NCBI RefSeq assembly: GCF_016741935.1
Contig: NZ_JAERRG010000013.1
Coordinates: 124,001-188,000 of the forward strand
Direction: 5' to 3'
DNA length: 64,000 nucleotides
Source of the DNA: Streptomyces endocoffeicus
GTDB taxonomy: Bacteria > Actinomycetota > Actinomycetes > Streptomycetales > Streptomycetaceae
Each line of letters starts with the position of its first letter. Position 1 is the stretch's first letter. A program made the translations under genes and the position numbers. The notes under the pieces were generated by a model. That model worked only from the letters and a program-made list of their open reading frames with translations. It was not told where the DNA came from and ran no database searches. Below are positions 41,523 through 49,597 of the stretch, in pieces.

Positions 41523-41664
41523 CGGTGGGAAAGCCTTGGCCCCGTTTTTATTTCCACCGCATGGCGCGGACGGGGGTGCCCCGGGCCCGGCCGATCCGGC
41601 CCCAACTAACTTGCGTGCTGTCTAACAAGTTTATAGGCTGCTCCTCATCCTGAAGGAGGTTTTG

Positions 41665-42042
41665 ATGATCGAGATGGATGAGCGGGCCCTCGACGCGCTG
41701 CTGGCCGAGGACCCCGGTGGCCCCGTGGTGATGCTGAACCTGCTGCGGTTCCGCCCGGACGGTGGCCGCGAGAGCTACCAGCGCTACATCGATGCGCTGG
41801 GCCCGGAGATCCACGGGCGGTACGGACTGCGGGTGGAGTACCTGGGGGACGGCGGTCGTGCCCTGGTCGCCGAGGACGGGCAGGCATGGGACACGGTGCT
41901 CCTGGTGCGCTACCCCAGCCGCCGGGCGTTCGCCGACATGGCCCGCGACCCCGACTATCGGGCGGTGGCCCACCTCCGCACCGAGGCGCTGGTGGAATCG
42001 GTCCTGCAGCCCACCGTGCCGCTCCAGGGCGGGGTGAGCTGA
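41665..42042 (+). CDS. DUF1330-like protein
   Basis: A 125-aa protein of the dimeric alpha-beta barrel type: VVMLNLLRFRPDGGRESYQR, a central VEYLGDGGRALVAEDGQAWD, VLLVRYPSRRAFADMARDPD and YRAVAHLRTEALVES. These features match the DUF1330 family, whose biochemical role is unknown. ATG 41665 has a perfect AAGGAGG at 41653-41659. An AACTTG-N12-CAAGTT inverted repeat (41608-41631) lies in its promoter region and may be an operator. Its stop shares a base with the start of the hydrolase gene (TGATG). Confidence 0.82.
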   Translation: MIEMDERALDALLAEDPGGPVVMLNLLRFRPDGGRESYQRYIDALGPEIHGRYGLRVEYLGDGGRALVAEDGQAWDTVLLVRYPSRRAFADMARDPDYRAVAHLRTEALVESVLQPTVPLQGGVS

Positions 42043-42809
42043 TGCCCGCGGTCTTCGTACACGGCAATCCCGAGACGGCGGCCGTCTGGGATCTGCTGAT
42101 CGCCGAACTGGAGGCCGCCGGTGCGGCTCCGGCCGACCTGATCCGGCTGTCCCCGCCCGGGTTCGGCGCACCGCTGCCGGACGGGTTCGGGGCGACCGTC
42201 AGGGAGTATCGCGACTGGCTGATCGGCGAGCTGACCCGCTTCTCCGAGCCCGTCGACCTGGTGGGCCACGACTGGGGCGGCGGACACGTCCTCAACGCGG
42301 TGATGAGCCGCCCGGAGCTCGTACGCAGCTGGGTCAGCGACACGATCGGGGTCTACGACCCCGAGTACGTCTGGCATGAGCTCGCCCAGCGATGGCAGAC
42401 CCCGGGCGCCGGCGAGGCCGATGTGGCCGCGCGTTTCGGCGCGCCCCTCGAGCGGCGGATCGCGACGCTCGTCGAGCGGGGGATGGGCCAGGCGGTGGCC
42501 GAGCGGGTCGCCCAGGGCCAGAACGAGGCGATGGGCCGGGCCGTGATCGCGCTCTACACCTCCGCCACCCGACCGGTGATGACCGAACTCGGCCGGGACC
42601 TGGAGAACGCGGCCCGGCGGCCGGGGCTATTGGTGCTCGCCACCGAGGACCACGTGGTCGGGACCGTCGAGCAGCGACGCCGCGGCGCGCGCCGGGCCGG
42701 TGCCCGGGTGGAGGTCCTCGACGGTCTTGGCCACTGGTGGATGACCCATGACCCGCGCCGTGGTGCCGAGGTCCTCACCCGCTTCTGGGCGTCACTGGAC
42801 CAGGGGTAG
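42042..42809 (+). CDS. Alpha/beta-hydrolase fold protein
   Basis: A 255-aa hydrolase. It has the oxyanion strand MPAVFVHGNPETAAVWDLL, SPPGFGAPLPDGFG, and the elbow LVGHDWGGGHVLNA in which Asp replaces the usual nucleophilic Ser, as in haloalkane dehalogenases and epoxide hydrolases. The catalytic His is in LDGLGHWWMTHDP. The Asp elbow suggests epoxide or haloalkane hydrolysis rather than esterase activity. It is translationally coupled to the DUF1330 gene. Confidence 0.85.
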   Translation: MPAVFVHGNPETAAVWDLLIAELEAAGAAPADLIRLSPPGFGAPLPDGFGATVREYRDWLIGELTRFSEPVDLVGHDWGGGHVLNAVMSRPELVRSWVSDTIGVYDPEYVWHELAQRWQTPGAGEADVAARFGAPLERRIATLVERGMGQAVAERVAQGQNEAMGRAVIALYTSATRPVMTELGRDLENAARRPGLLVLATEDHVVGTVEQRRRGARRAGARVEVLDGLGHWWMTHDPRRGAEVLTRFWASLDQG

Positions 42810-42897
42810 CCGCGCGGACGTGGCTGCCACGCTGCGGCGAGCACATCCGCGCAGCGGCGGCCGGTGGGCGCCTATCGCGTTGAGGGAAGTGATCCAG

Positions 42898-43605
42898 ATG
42901 GCTATGTTCGGCCCCATGGCGGACGACGAAGGCACACGTGCGGCACGGTTGGTGGACGCCCAGGCGAAGGCCGTGCGGCTCTTCGCGGAGATCGAGGAGC
43001 GCGGGCTGGTGGCGCCCGGGGAGGGGGAGCGGGCGGTCAGCGACCGGATCCGGGACCTGGCGAACGAGATGTTCGGTACGACCCGGCACTGGCACAAGCG
43101 GATCGTGCGCTCGGGGCCGAACACCCTCCTGCCGTACCGGGAGAATCCACCGGACCGGGTGATCGGTACGGACGACATCGTGTTCGCCGACTTCGGGCCG
43201 ATCTTCGAAGAGTACGAGGCCGACTTCGGAAGGACGTTCGTCCTCGGCGACGACCCGGTCAAGCACCGGCTGCGGGACGATCTGCCCAGGGTGTTCGCCG
43301 CCGGGAAGACCTTCTTCGAGGGCGACCCGGAGATCACCGGCGAGCGGCTGCACACCGAGGTCGGCCGCCTGGCCACCGAGGCCGGCTGGGAGCTGGGCGG
43401 CTGGCACGCGGGACATCTGGTCGGGGAGTTCCCGCACGAGACGATCGACGGCGCGGACATGGAGTCGTACGTCACGCCCGCCAATGGCACACCACTGCGG
43501 CGCACCGACAAGACCGGACGCCGCTGCCACTGGATTCTGGAGATCCACCTCATCGACCGGGAGCGGGGGTTCGGCGGGTTCCACGAGGAACTGCTCACCT
43601 TGTGA
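42898..43605 (+). CDS. M24-family metallopeptidase-like protein
   Basis: A 235-aa pita-bread-fold protein without the N-terminal domain of prolidases. The five metal ligands appear present: two Asp in IVFADFGPIFEEYEADFGRT, His in GGWHAGHLVGEFPHE, and two Glu in HWILEIHLIDRERGFGGFHE. The LLPYRENPPDRVIGTDD stretch is typical of short M24 members annotated as Xaa-Pro peptidases. ATG 42898 follows GAGGGAAG at some distance; GTG or later ATG starts are possible. The natural substrate is unknown. Confidence 0.82.
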   Translation: MAMFGPMADDEGTRAARLVDAQAKAVRLFAEIEERGLVAPGEGERAVSDRIRDLANEMFGTTRHWHKRIVRSGPNTLLPYRENPPDRVIGTDDIVFADFGPIFEEYEADFGRTFVLGDDPVKHRLRDDLPRVFAAGKTFFEGDPEITGERLHTEVGRLATEAGWELGGWHAGHLVGEFPHETIDGADMESYVTPANGTPLRRTDKTGRRCHWILEIHLIDRERGFGGFHEELLTL

Positions 43606-43662
43606 CCGGTCCCCGGCGGCGCGCCGGGCGTAAGGGTCCCTCGCTTCCCACGGAGGCCGTGC

Positions 43663-44595
43663 ATGCTGCTGCGTCAGCTGGAGTACCTCGTCGCGCTCGC
43701 CAGGGAGCGGCACTTCGCCCGCGCGGCGGCCTCCTGCTACGTCTCGCAGCCGTCGCTGTCCGCCGCGATACGCCGGCTGGAACACGAACTGGACGTACCG
43801 ATCGTGCGGCGGGGGCGGCGCTTCGAGGGGCTGACCCCGGAGGGCGAGCTGGTGCTGGCGTGGGCACACCGCATCCTGGCCGAGCGGGACGCGCTGCTCC
43901 AGGAACTCTCGGCCCTGCGCGGCGGCCTGACCGGCACCCTGCGGCTGGGTGTCATCCCGACCGCGCTGCCCGCCGCGTCCCTGCTGACCACCCCGTTCTG
44001 CGAACGCCATCCGCGGGCCCGGGTCAGTGTCGAGTCGCTGTCGTCGGCCGACATCACCCATGGGCTGACCGAGTTCGAACTCGACGCCGCGATGACCTAC
44101 CTCGACGACGACACCCTGCGCGGCGTCCGCCGCCAGACCCTCTACGAGGAACGCTACGTCCTGCTCACCCCGCTGGACGGTCCGCTGGCCGGCGCGCGGA
44201 AGGCGCGGTGGTCGCAGGCCGCGTCCCTGCCCCTGTGCCTGCTGGTCCCGCGGATGCGCAACCGCCGCATCATGAACGAGTACTTCGCGGCCGACGGCGC
44301 CACCGCCACGCCCGCGATCGAGTCGGACAGCGTGGCGGGGCTGTACGCACACCTCCGCGGCGGGCGCTGGTCCAGTGTGATCTCACACGCCTGGCTGCGC
44401 ATGTTCGGCGTGCCCGCCGGGATGCGGGTCGTGCCGCTGGACGGCCCCGTACGCGGGCCCCGGGTCGGCCTGGTCACCGGCCAGGACGATCCCCCGTCCG
44501 TGCTCGCCGAGGCGCTGCTGACGGTGGCCCGGGAGGCGGGGGTGCGGGACGCGCTGGACGAGTTGCTCCACTCCTACCTCGGGGGGCGCGGCTGA
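43663..44595 (+). CDS. LysR-family transcriptional regulator
   Basis: A 310-aa LysR protein with the winged helix LLRQLEYLVALARERHFARA, CYVSQPSLSAAIRRLEHELD, and an effector domain (LRLGVIPTALPAASLLTTPF, AAMTYLDDDTLRGV, LCLLVPRMRNRRIMNEYFAA). It lies directly upstream of the NAD-formate dehydrogenase gene in the same direction, 117 bp apart. LysR proteins of this subtype are often found beside formate dehydrogenase, so it is the probable regulator of that gene. Confidence 0.92.
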   Translation: MLLRQLEYLVALARERHFARAAASCYVSQPSLSAAIRRLEHELDVPIVRRGRRFEGLTPEGELVLAWAHRILAERDALLQELSALRGGLTGTLRLGVIPTALPAASLLTTPFCERHPRARVSVESLSSADITHGLTEFELDAAMTYLDDDTLRGVRRQTLYEERYVLLTPLDGPLAGARKARWSQAASLPLCLLVPRMRNRRIMNEYFAADGATATPAIESDSVAGLYAHLRGGRWSSVISHAWLRMFGVPAGMRVVPLDGPVRGPRVGLVTGQDDPPSVLAEALLTVAREAGVRDALDELLHSYLGGRG

Positions 44596-44712
44596 AGGAG
44601 CGGCTGATAGAAGCGGGCTATGCCGCCATAGCGAGGATCGCTTTGACCGGGGCGAATGACCCCGAGGATGGTGAAGTGCACCAGGCAGCAACGGAGTTGA
44701 GGAGCCGCGACC

Positions 44713-45873
44713 ATGGCCAAGGTGCTCTGCGTCCTGTACGACGACCCCACCGACGGATACCCGACCTCCTACGCCCGCGATGACCTCCCGCCGATCGGCC
44801 ACTACCCGGGCGGCCAGACCGCGCCCACTCCCGAGGCGACCGACTTCACCCCGGGCCACCTCCTCGGCAGCGTCTCCGGCGAACTCGGCCTGCGCCACTT
44901 CCTGGAGCGGGCCGGGCACACCCTCGTCGTCACCTCCGACAAGGACGGCGACGGCTCGGTCTTCGACCGGGAGCTGCCGGACGCCGATGTGGTGATCTCG
45001 CAGCCGTTCTGGCCCGCCTACCTCACCGCCGACCGCATCGCCACCGCCAGGAACCTCAAGCTGGCGATCACCGCGGGCATCGGCTCCGACCACGTCGACC
45101 TCGACGCGGCGATCGCCCACGGGGTGACCGTCGCAGAGGTGACGTACTCCAACAGCATCAGCGTCGCCGAGCACGTGGTGATGATGACGCTGTCCCTGGT
45201 CCGCAACTACCTGCCCGCACACCAGGTGGTTCTCGACGGCGGCTGGAACATCGCCGACTGCGTGACCCGTTCGTACGATCTCGAAGGCATGCACGTCGGC
45301 ACGGTCGCCGCGGGACGCATCGGGCTGGCGGTACTGCGCCGCCTCGCGCCCTTCGATGTGAAGCTCCACTACACGGACCGGCACCGGCTGCCGCGGGAGG
45401 TGGAGGAGGAGCTGGGGCTCACCTTCCATCCGACCACCGCCGACATGGTTCCGCACTGCGACGTCGTCACGATCAACGCACCACTCCACCCGGACACCGA
45501 GGGCCTCTTCGGCGACGAGCTGCTCGCCACGATGAAGCGCGGCGCCTACCTCATCAACACCGCGCGAGCGCGGATCGCCGACCGCGACGCCATCGACCGC
45601 GCCCTGCGCGACGGGCGGCTGGCCGGGTACGCGGGCGACGTCTGGTACCCGCAGCCCGCCCCCGCCGACCACCCCTGGCGGACCATGCCCCACCACGGCA
45701 TGACCCCGCACATCTCCGGCTCCTCCCTCTCCGCACAGGCCCGCTACGCGGCCGGCACCCGCGAGATCCTGGAGTCCTGGCTCACGGGCCGCCCGATCCG
45801 CGAGGAGTACCTGATCGTCGACGGGGGCGCCCTGGCCGGGGCAGGAGCCCACTCCTACTCGGTCACCACCTGA
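44713..45873 (+). CDS. fdh: NAD-dependent formate dehydrogenase
   Basis: A 386-aa cofactor-free formate dehydrogenase of the D-2-hydroxyacid dehydrogenase superfamily, oxidising formate to CO2. Diagnostic residues are ISQPFWPAYLTADRI, the Asn in TYSNSISVAEHVVMMTL, the nucleotide loop GTVAAGRIGLAVLRRL, Asp in HYTDRHRLP that selects NAD, Arg in NTARARIADRDAI and the catalytic His in MTPHISGSSLSAQARYAAGT. Full length and all catalytic residues are present. ATG 44713 follows GAGGAG. It supplies NADH from formate and is convergent with the GH65 gene, seven bases from its stop. Confidence 0.94.
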   Translation: MAKVLCVLYDDPTDGYPTSYARDDLPPIGHYPGGQTAPTPEATDFTPGHLLGSVSGELGLRHFLERAGHTLVVTSDKDGDGSVFDRELPDADVVISQPFWPAYLTADRIATARNLKLAITAGIGSDHVDLDAAIAHGVTVAEVTYSNSISVAEHVVMMTLSLVRNYLPAHQVVLDGGWNIADCVTRSYDLEGMHVGTVAAGRIGLAVLRRLAPFDVKLHYTDRHRLPREVEEELGLTFHPTTADMVPHCDVVTINAPLHPDTEGLFGDELLATMKRGAYLINTARARIADRDAIDRALRDGRLAGYAGDVWYPQPAPADHPWRTMPHHGMTPHISGSSLSAQARYAAGTREILESWLTGRPIREEYLIVDGGALAGAGAHSYSVTT

Positions 45874-45880
45874 TTTCGTG

Positions 45881-48226
45881 TCAGCGGCGTGGCGCGGGAC
45901 GTCGGCCCGGTGGCTGGGCGGGCTCGGGGAGGGCGGTGGGCGGCTCGAGGGGGCGGGTCTGCGGGGCGCCCTCGGCGAGGGTGATGACCTCGCCGCCGTG
46001 GCTGATCCGGACGGGGTCGCCTTGCCGCAGCGCATAGGTGACCTGCTGACCCGTGATGTCGACCCGCAGACAGCTCTGCCGGACCCGCAGCGAGAAGGCC
46101 AGCCGGTGGAGGCTCTCGGGAAGCCGGGGTGCGAAGTACAGGACGTCCCCGTAGTCGCGCAGGCCGCCGAAGCCGGCCACCAGCCCGATCCAGGTGCCCG
46201 CGAGGGAGGCGATGTGGAGGCCGTCGCGGGTGTTCTTCTCCAGGTCGGCCAGGTCCATCAGCGCGGCCTCGCCCAAGTAGTCGTAGGCCAGGCGCAGATG
46301 GCCCACTTCGGCAGCCATCACACACTGCACACAGGCCGACAGCGAGGAGTCCCGGACGGTCAGCGGCTCGTAGTAGGCGAAGTTCCGCGCCTTCTGGTCG
46401 CGTTCGAAGGCATCGCCGCACAGGAACATCGCCAGCACCAGGTCCGCCTGCTTGACCACCTGTTTCCGGTACAGGTCGAAGTACGGGAAGTGCAGCATCA
46501 GCGGATAGTGCTCGGGTGGTGTGCCCTTGAAGTCCCATACGTCGAGCCCGGTGTAGCCCGCCGACTGCTCGTGGAGGCCCAGCGCGTCGACGTACGGCAC
46601 GGACATCGCCCTGGCGGCATCACGCCATGCGGCGGTCTCCGCCTCGTCGACACCGAGCGCCGCGGCCTCCGCCGCGTGGCGCTCGGCCACCTCCGCCGCG
46701 GCCCGCAGATTCGCCCGGGCCATGAGGTTGGTGTACGCGTTGTCGTTCGCGAGCGCGCTGTACTCGTCGGGGCCGGTGACGCCGTCGATGTGGAAGCGGC
46801 CCCCGGAGTCGTGATGACCGAGGGAATGCCACAGCCGGGCCGTCTCCACCAGCAGTTCCAGCCCGGTCCGCCGCTCGAAGTCCGTGTCGCCGGAGGCCCG
46901 GATGTAGCGCATGACGGCCGCCGCGATGTCCGCGTTGATGTGGAAGGCCGCGGTTCCGGCGGGCCAGTACCCGGAGCACTCCGCGCCGTCGATCGTGCGC
47001 CACGGGAAGGCCGCACCCCGCAGTCCGAGCTGCCGGGCGCGCTCCCGCGCCGCGGGCAGGGTGTTCTGCCGCCAGTGCAGGGCCTCGGCGACGCAGTTCG
47101 GCGAGGCGTAGGTGAGCAGTGGCAGCACGAACGCCTCGGTGTCCCAGAAGGCGTGTCCGTCGTAGCCGGAGCCGGTCAGGCCCTTGGCCGGGATCGCCCG
47201 CTGTTCGGCCCGGGTGCCCGCCTGCAGTACGTGGAAGAGGGCGAAGCGCACGGCCTGCTGGATCTCCGCGTCGCCGTCGACCTCGATATCGGAGTGGTGC
47301 CAGAAGCCGTCGAGGAACTCGCGCTGCTGATCGACCAGGCCCTGCCAGCCGGTGTTGCGCGCACCGCTGAGCGCGGCCTCGACCTGGTCCCGGACGGCCG
47401 GCAGCGAACGGAATCCGGACCAGCCGTACGCCACGAACTTCTCGATGCGCAGCCGCTCGCCGGGGTCGAGCACGGCGGTGACGGTCACGCGGCCCACGTC
47501 ATCGGTGGCCTCGCCGGCGGTCCGGGTGGATCCGGGGCCCCGCACCACATGGTCGGCGGCGGCCGCGATCCGCTGCCCGCTCACCGCCGTCCGGTGCACC
47601 AGGCGCAGCCGCAGGTCGAGCGCGAAGTTCTCCTCGGGCAGCAGGCATGACTCCAGAGCGGCGCCGACCCGGGGATCGCCGCTGAGCGTGGGCAGTTGCT
47701 CATTGGCGACGAGCTCCGACTGCACGACCACGTTCGTCCGGTCGTCCAGCGGCTCCACTTCGTAGGCGACCGCGGCGATGGCACGCTGGCTGAAGGAGAT
47801 CATCCTGGTGGAGCGCACCCGGACCGTCTTGCCGACCGGCGAGGTCCACTCGCAGACGCGGTGGAGCAGCCCGGTACGCAGATCGAGCACCCGTTCATGG
47901 GAGCGCAACCGCCCGTAGCGCAGGTCGAACGGTTCGTCGTCGACCAGCAGCCGGATGAGCTTGCCGTTGGTCACGTTGATGACCGTCTGGCCGGACTCGG
48001 GGAATCCGTAACCGCCCTCCGCGTACGGCAGCGGATGCTGCTCGTGCACACCGTTGAGATAGCTGCCGGGCAGGGCGTGCGGCTCGCCCTCGTCGAGGTT
48101 GCCGCGCCAGCCGACATGCCCGTTGGACACCGAGAAGACGGATTCGCTCTGGGCCAGTACGTCCAGGTTGAGCTCGGTCTCCCGCAGAGACCACGGTTCG
48201 ACGGCATAGGCATGGTGGCTGATCAC
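45881..48226 (-). CDS. Glycoside hydrolase family 65 protein (maltose/trehalose/kojibiose phosphorylase type)
   Basis: A 781-aa GH65 enzyme. The N-terminal beta-sandwich (1-270, NGHVGWRGNLDEGEPHALPG) is followed by the (alpha/alpha)6 barrel with YDGHAFWDTEAFVLPLLTYA, the general-acid Glu in VTGPDEYSALANDNAYTNLM, VVKQADLVLAMFLCGD and a phosphate-site-like HIASLAGTWIGLVAGFGGLR. Family members split alpha-glucobioses with phosphate. In many genomes a beta-phosphoglucomutase gene sits next to it; here only a possible 3' scrap of an upstream gene remains (48223-48305). ATG 48226 has GGAGGG upstream. The Pro-rich C-terminal 25 residues are probably disordered. Confidence 0.9.
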   Translation of the reverse strand: MISHHAYAVEPWSLRETELNLDVLAQSESVFSVSNGHVGWRGNLDEGEPHALPGSYLNGVHEQHPLPYAEGGYGFPESGQTVINVTNGKLIRLLVDDEPFDLRYGRLRSHERVLDLRTGLLHRVCEWTSPVGKTVRVRSTRMISFSQRAIAAVAYEVEPLDDRTNVVVQSELVANEQLPTLSGDPRVGAALESCLLPEENFALDLRLRLVHRTAVSGQRIAAAADHVVRGPGSTRTAGEATDDVGRVTVTAVLDPGERLRIEKFVAYGWSGFRSLPAVRDQVEAALSGARNTGWQGLVDQQREFLDGFWHHSDIEVDGDAEIQQAVRFALFHVLQAGTRAEQRAIPAKGLTGSGYDGHAFWDTEAFVLPLLTYASPNCVAEALHWRQNTLPAARERARQLGLRGAAFPWRTIDGAECSGYWPAGTAAFHINADIAAAVMRYIRASGDTDFERRTGLELLVETARLWHSLGHHDSGGRFHIDGVTGPDEYSALANDNAYTNLMARANLRAAAEVAERHAAEAAALGVDEAETAAWRDAARAMSVPYVDALGLHEQSAGYTGLDVWDFKGTPPEHYPLMLHFPYFDLYRKQVVKQADLVLAMFLCGDAFERDQKARNFAYYEPLTVRDSSLSACVQCVMAAEVGHLRLAYDYLGEAALMDLADLEKNTRDGLHIASLAGTWIGLVAGFGGLRDYGDVLYFAPRLPESLHRLAFSLRVRQSCLRVDITGQQVTYALRQGDPVRISHGGEVITLAEGAPQTRPLEPPTALPEPAQPPGRRPAPRR

Positions 48227-48305
48227 TTGCGACCCTCCAGCAGCTCGTAGAGGTCCGATGCCACGCCGCGCGCTGTGTCCGGGATGCCCAACTTCGCCGT
48301 ATTGA
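48223..48305 (-). pseudogene. Possible C-terminal scrap of a gene upstream of GH65
   Basis: An open frame ends NTAKLGIPDTARGVASDLYE followed by LLEGRK, with its stop overlapping the GH65 start. This tail looks like a real protein end, and its codons carry the GH65 ribosome site. Upstream the frame passes into a 9-bp tandem repeat and then antisense of ppx, so the body of the gene is gone. A beta-phosphoglucomutase-like partner would be expected here, but the piece is too short to identify. Confidence 0.3.
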
Positions 48306-48310
48306 CGATT

Positions 48311-48364
48311 CTACCGGCTCTGCCGGCTCTGCCGGCTCTACTGGCTCTCCTGGCTCTCCCGGCG
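48311..48364. repeat. 9-bp tandem repeat (about six units)
   Basis: Six near-identical nonamers of the form CTGCCGGCT run head to tail (ctaccggct, ctgccggct, ctgccggct, ctactggct, ctcctggct, ctcccggcg). They lie between the GH65 and ppx genes. Confidence 0.75.
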
Positions 48365-48389
48365 ATGTCAGCCGCGCGCCGCGGCGGGC

Positions 48390-49397
48390 TCAACGGCCGC
48401 CCTGGGAGAGCGCGCGGATCGCGCGCGGCGTGGCCGTGAACGGCGTGGTCCTGAACTCCGGATGTCTGCCCTCGAGGCGGGAGAGATGGTCGAGCAGAAT
48501 GCCCTCGCGCAGGGCCCATGGGCAGATGGTGAGTCGTTTCACCGCCATGACCTCCATGGCGACCTCCGCGACGATGGCACCGGCCAGGCATTGACGCGCC
48601 CTGGAGGCGGAGATTCCGGGCAGCTTCGCCCGCTGTCCGTCCGTTCTGACCGCGAGCCGTGACACCCAGGGCACCAGCTCCTTACGGCTGAGACCGTGGA
48701 CCGCGGGCAGACCGTTGCCGGGCTGCGGGGTTCCGGCGAGGCGGGCCAGCTGGGTGAACGTCCTGGACGTGGCGACGCAGGAGAGGGGCGTCGGCTGTGC
48801 GCGCAGTTCGGCGGTGCCCTGGCCGAGGGCGGAGCGTACGTGCCGGCGCAACGCCTTGACGTCCCGCTTCCTCACCGGCGTGGCATCGGGCAGATGGTGG
48901 CGGGTGAGCCGGTCGGCTCCCAGCGGCAGGGAGACGGCGAGGGCGGGGTCCGTGCCGCTTCCGCAGGCGAGCTCCACGGAGCCACCGCCGATGTCGAGGA
49001 GCAGTATCCGCCCCGCCGACCAGCCGAGCCAGCCGCGCACCGCCCGGAACGTCAGCCGGGCCTCCTCCACGCCGCTCATGAAACCCACGCGGATACCGGT
49101 GGCGGCCTCGATCTCGTCGAGCACCGCGTCCCGGTTGGTCGCGTCCCGTACGGCCGAGGTGGCGAAGGGGATCAGATGGTCGACGTGGTGGGCGGACGCG
49201 GCCGCGGCACTCGCGGTGACGGCGCCGACCAGGGACCGGACCGCCTCGCGCGGGATCACCCCCTGGCGATCGGTCGCGTCGGCCAGGCGGACCGGCTGTT
49301 TCCACGAGGCCACCGGCTCCGGGGGTCTACCGGGGAAAAGGTCGGCGATCTTGAGATGGACGGTACGGGATCCGATGTCGAGCACTCCACAGCGCAT
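48390..49397 (-). CDS. ppx: Ppx/GppA phosphatase family protein
   Basis: A 335-aa ASKHA-fold exopolyphosphatase/pppGpp phosphatase. Landmarks are VLDIGSRTVHLKIAD, HLIPFATSAVRDATNRDAVL, IRVGFMSGVEEARLTFRAVR, LLLDIGGGSVELACGSGTDP and, near the end, KRLTICPWALREGILLDHLS. It matches the short two-domain form found twice in most actinomycetes. It would hydrolyse polyphosphate or ppGpp-type nucleotides in the cytoplasm. ATG 49397 is the first in-frame start. Confidence 0.9.
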   Translation of the reverse strand: MRCGVLDIGSRTVHLKIADLFPGRPPEPVASWKQPVRLADATDRQGVIPREAVRSLVGAVTASAAAASAHHVDHLIPFATSAVRDATNRDAVLDEIEAATGIRVGFMSGVEEARLTFRAVRGWLGWSAGRILLLDIGGGSVELACGSGTDPALAVSLPLGADRLTRHHLPDATPVRKRDVKALRRHVRSALGQGTAELRAQPTPLSCVATSRTFTQLARLAGTPQPGNGLPAVHGLSRKELVPWVSRLAVRTDGQRAKLPGISASRARQCLAGAIVAEVAMEVMAVKRLTICPWALREGILLDHLSRLEGRHPEFRTTPFTATPRAIRALSQGGR

Positions 49398-49486
49398 CCG
49401 TGATGAGTGCCCCCACCTGACATATTCCAGACGTCGGATGATCGCGCGCTGTCCGGACGCTGTCCGGACTGTCCGGAGATCCGGTC

Positions 49487-49520
49487 TTCGTGTCTTCGTA
49501 TGGTTCGTGTCTTCGTATGG
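49487..49520. repeat. 17-bp tandem duplication upstream of the kinase gene
   Basis: TTCGTGTCTTCGTATGG occurs twice back to back. Just upstream TGTCCGGA is repeated three times (about 49450-49478). Both lie in the divergent ppx/kinase spacer and may hold promoter elements; no consensus promoter was identified. Confidence 0.7.
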
Positions 49521-49597
49521 GGGGAGAGCTGCTACGGGTGGTGGGTTCGTTTACGCTGTCGCTCGCTCGAACGGCGAGAGACGGGGTGACGGGGAGC

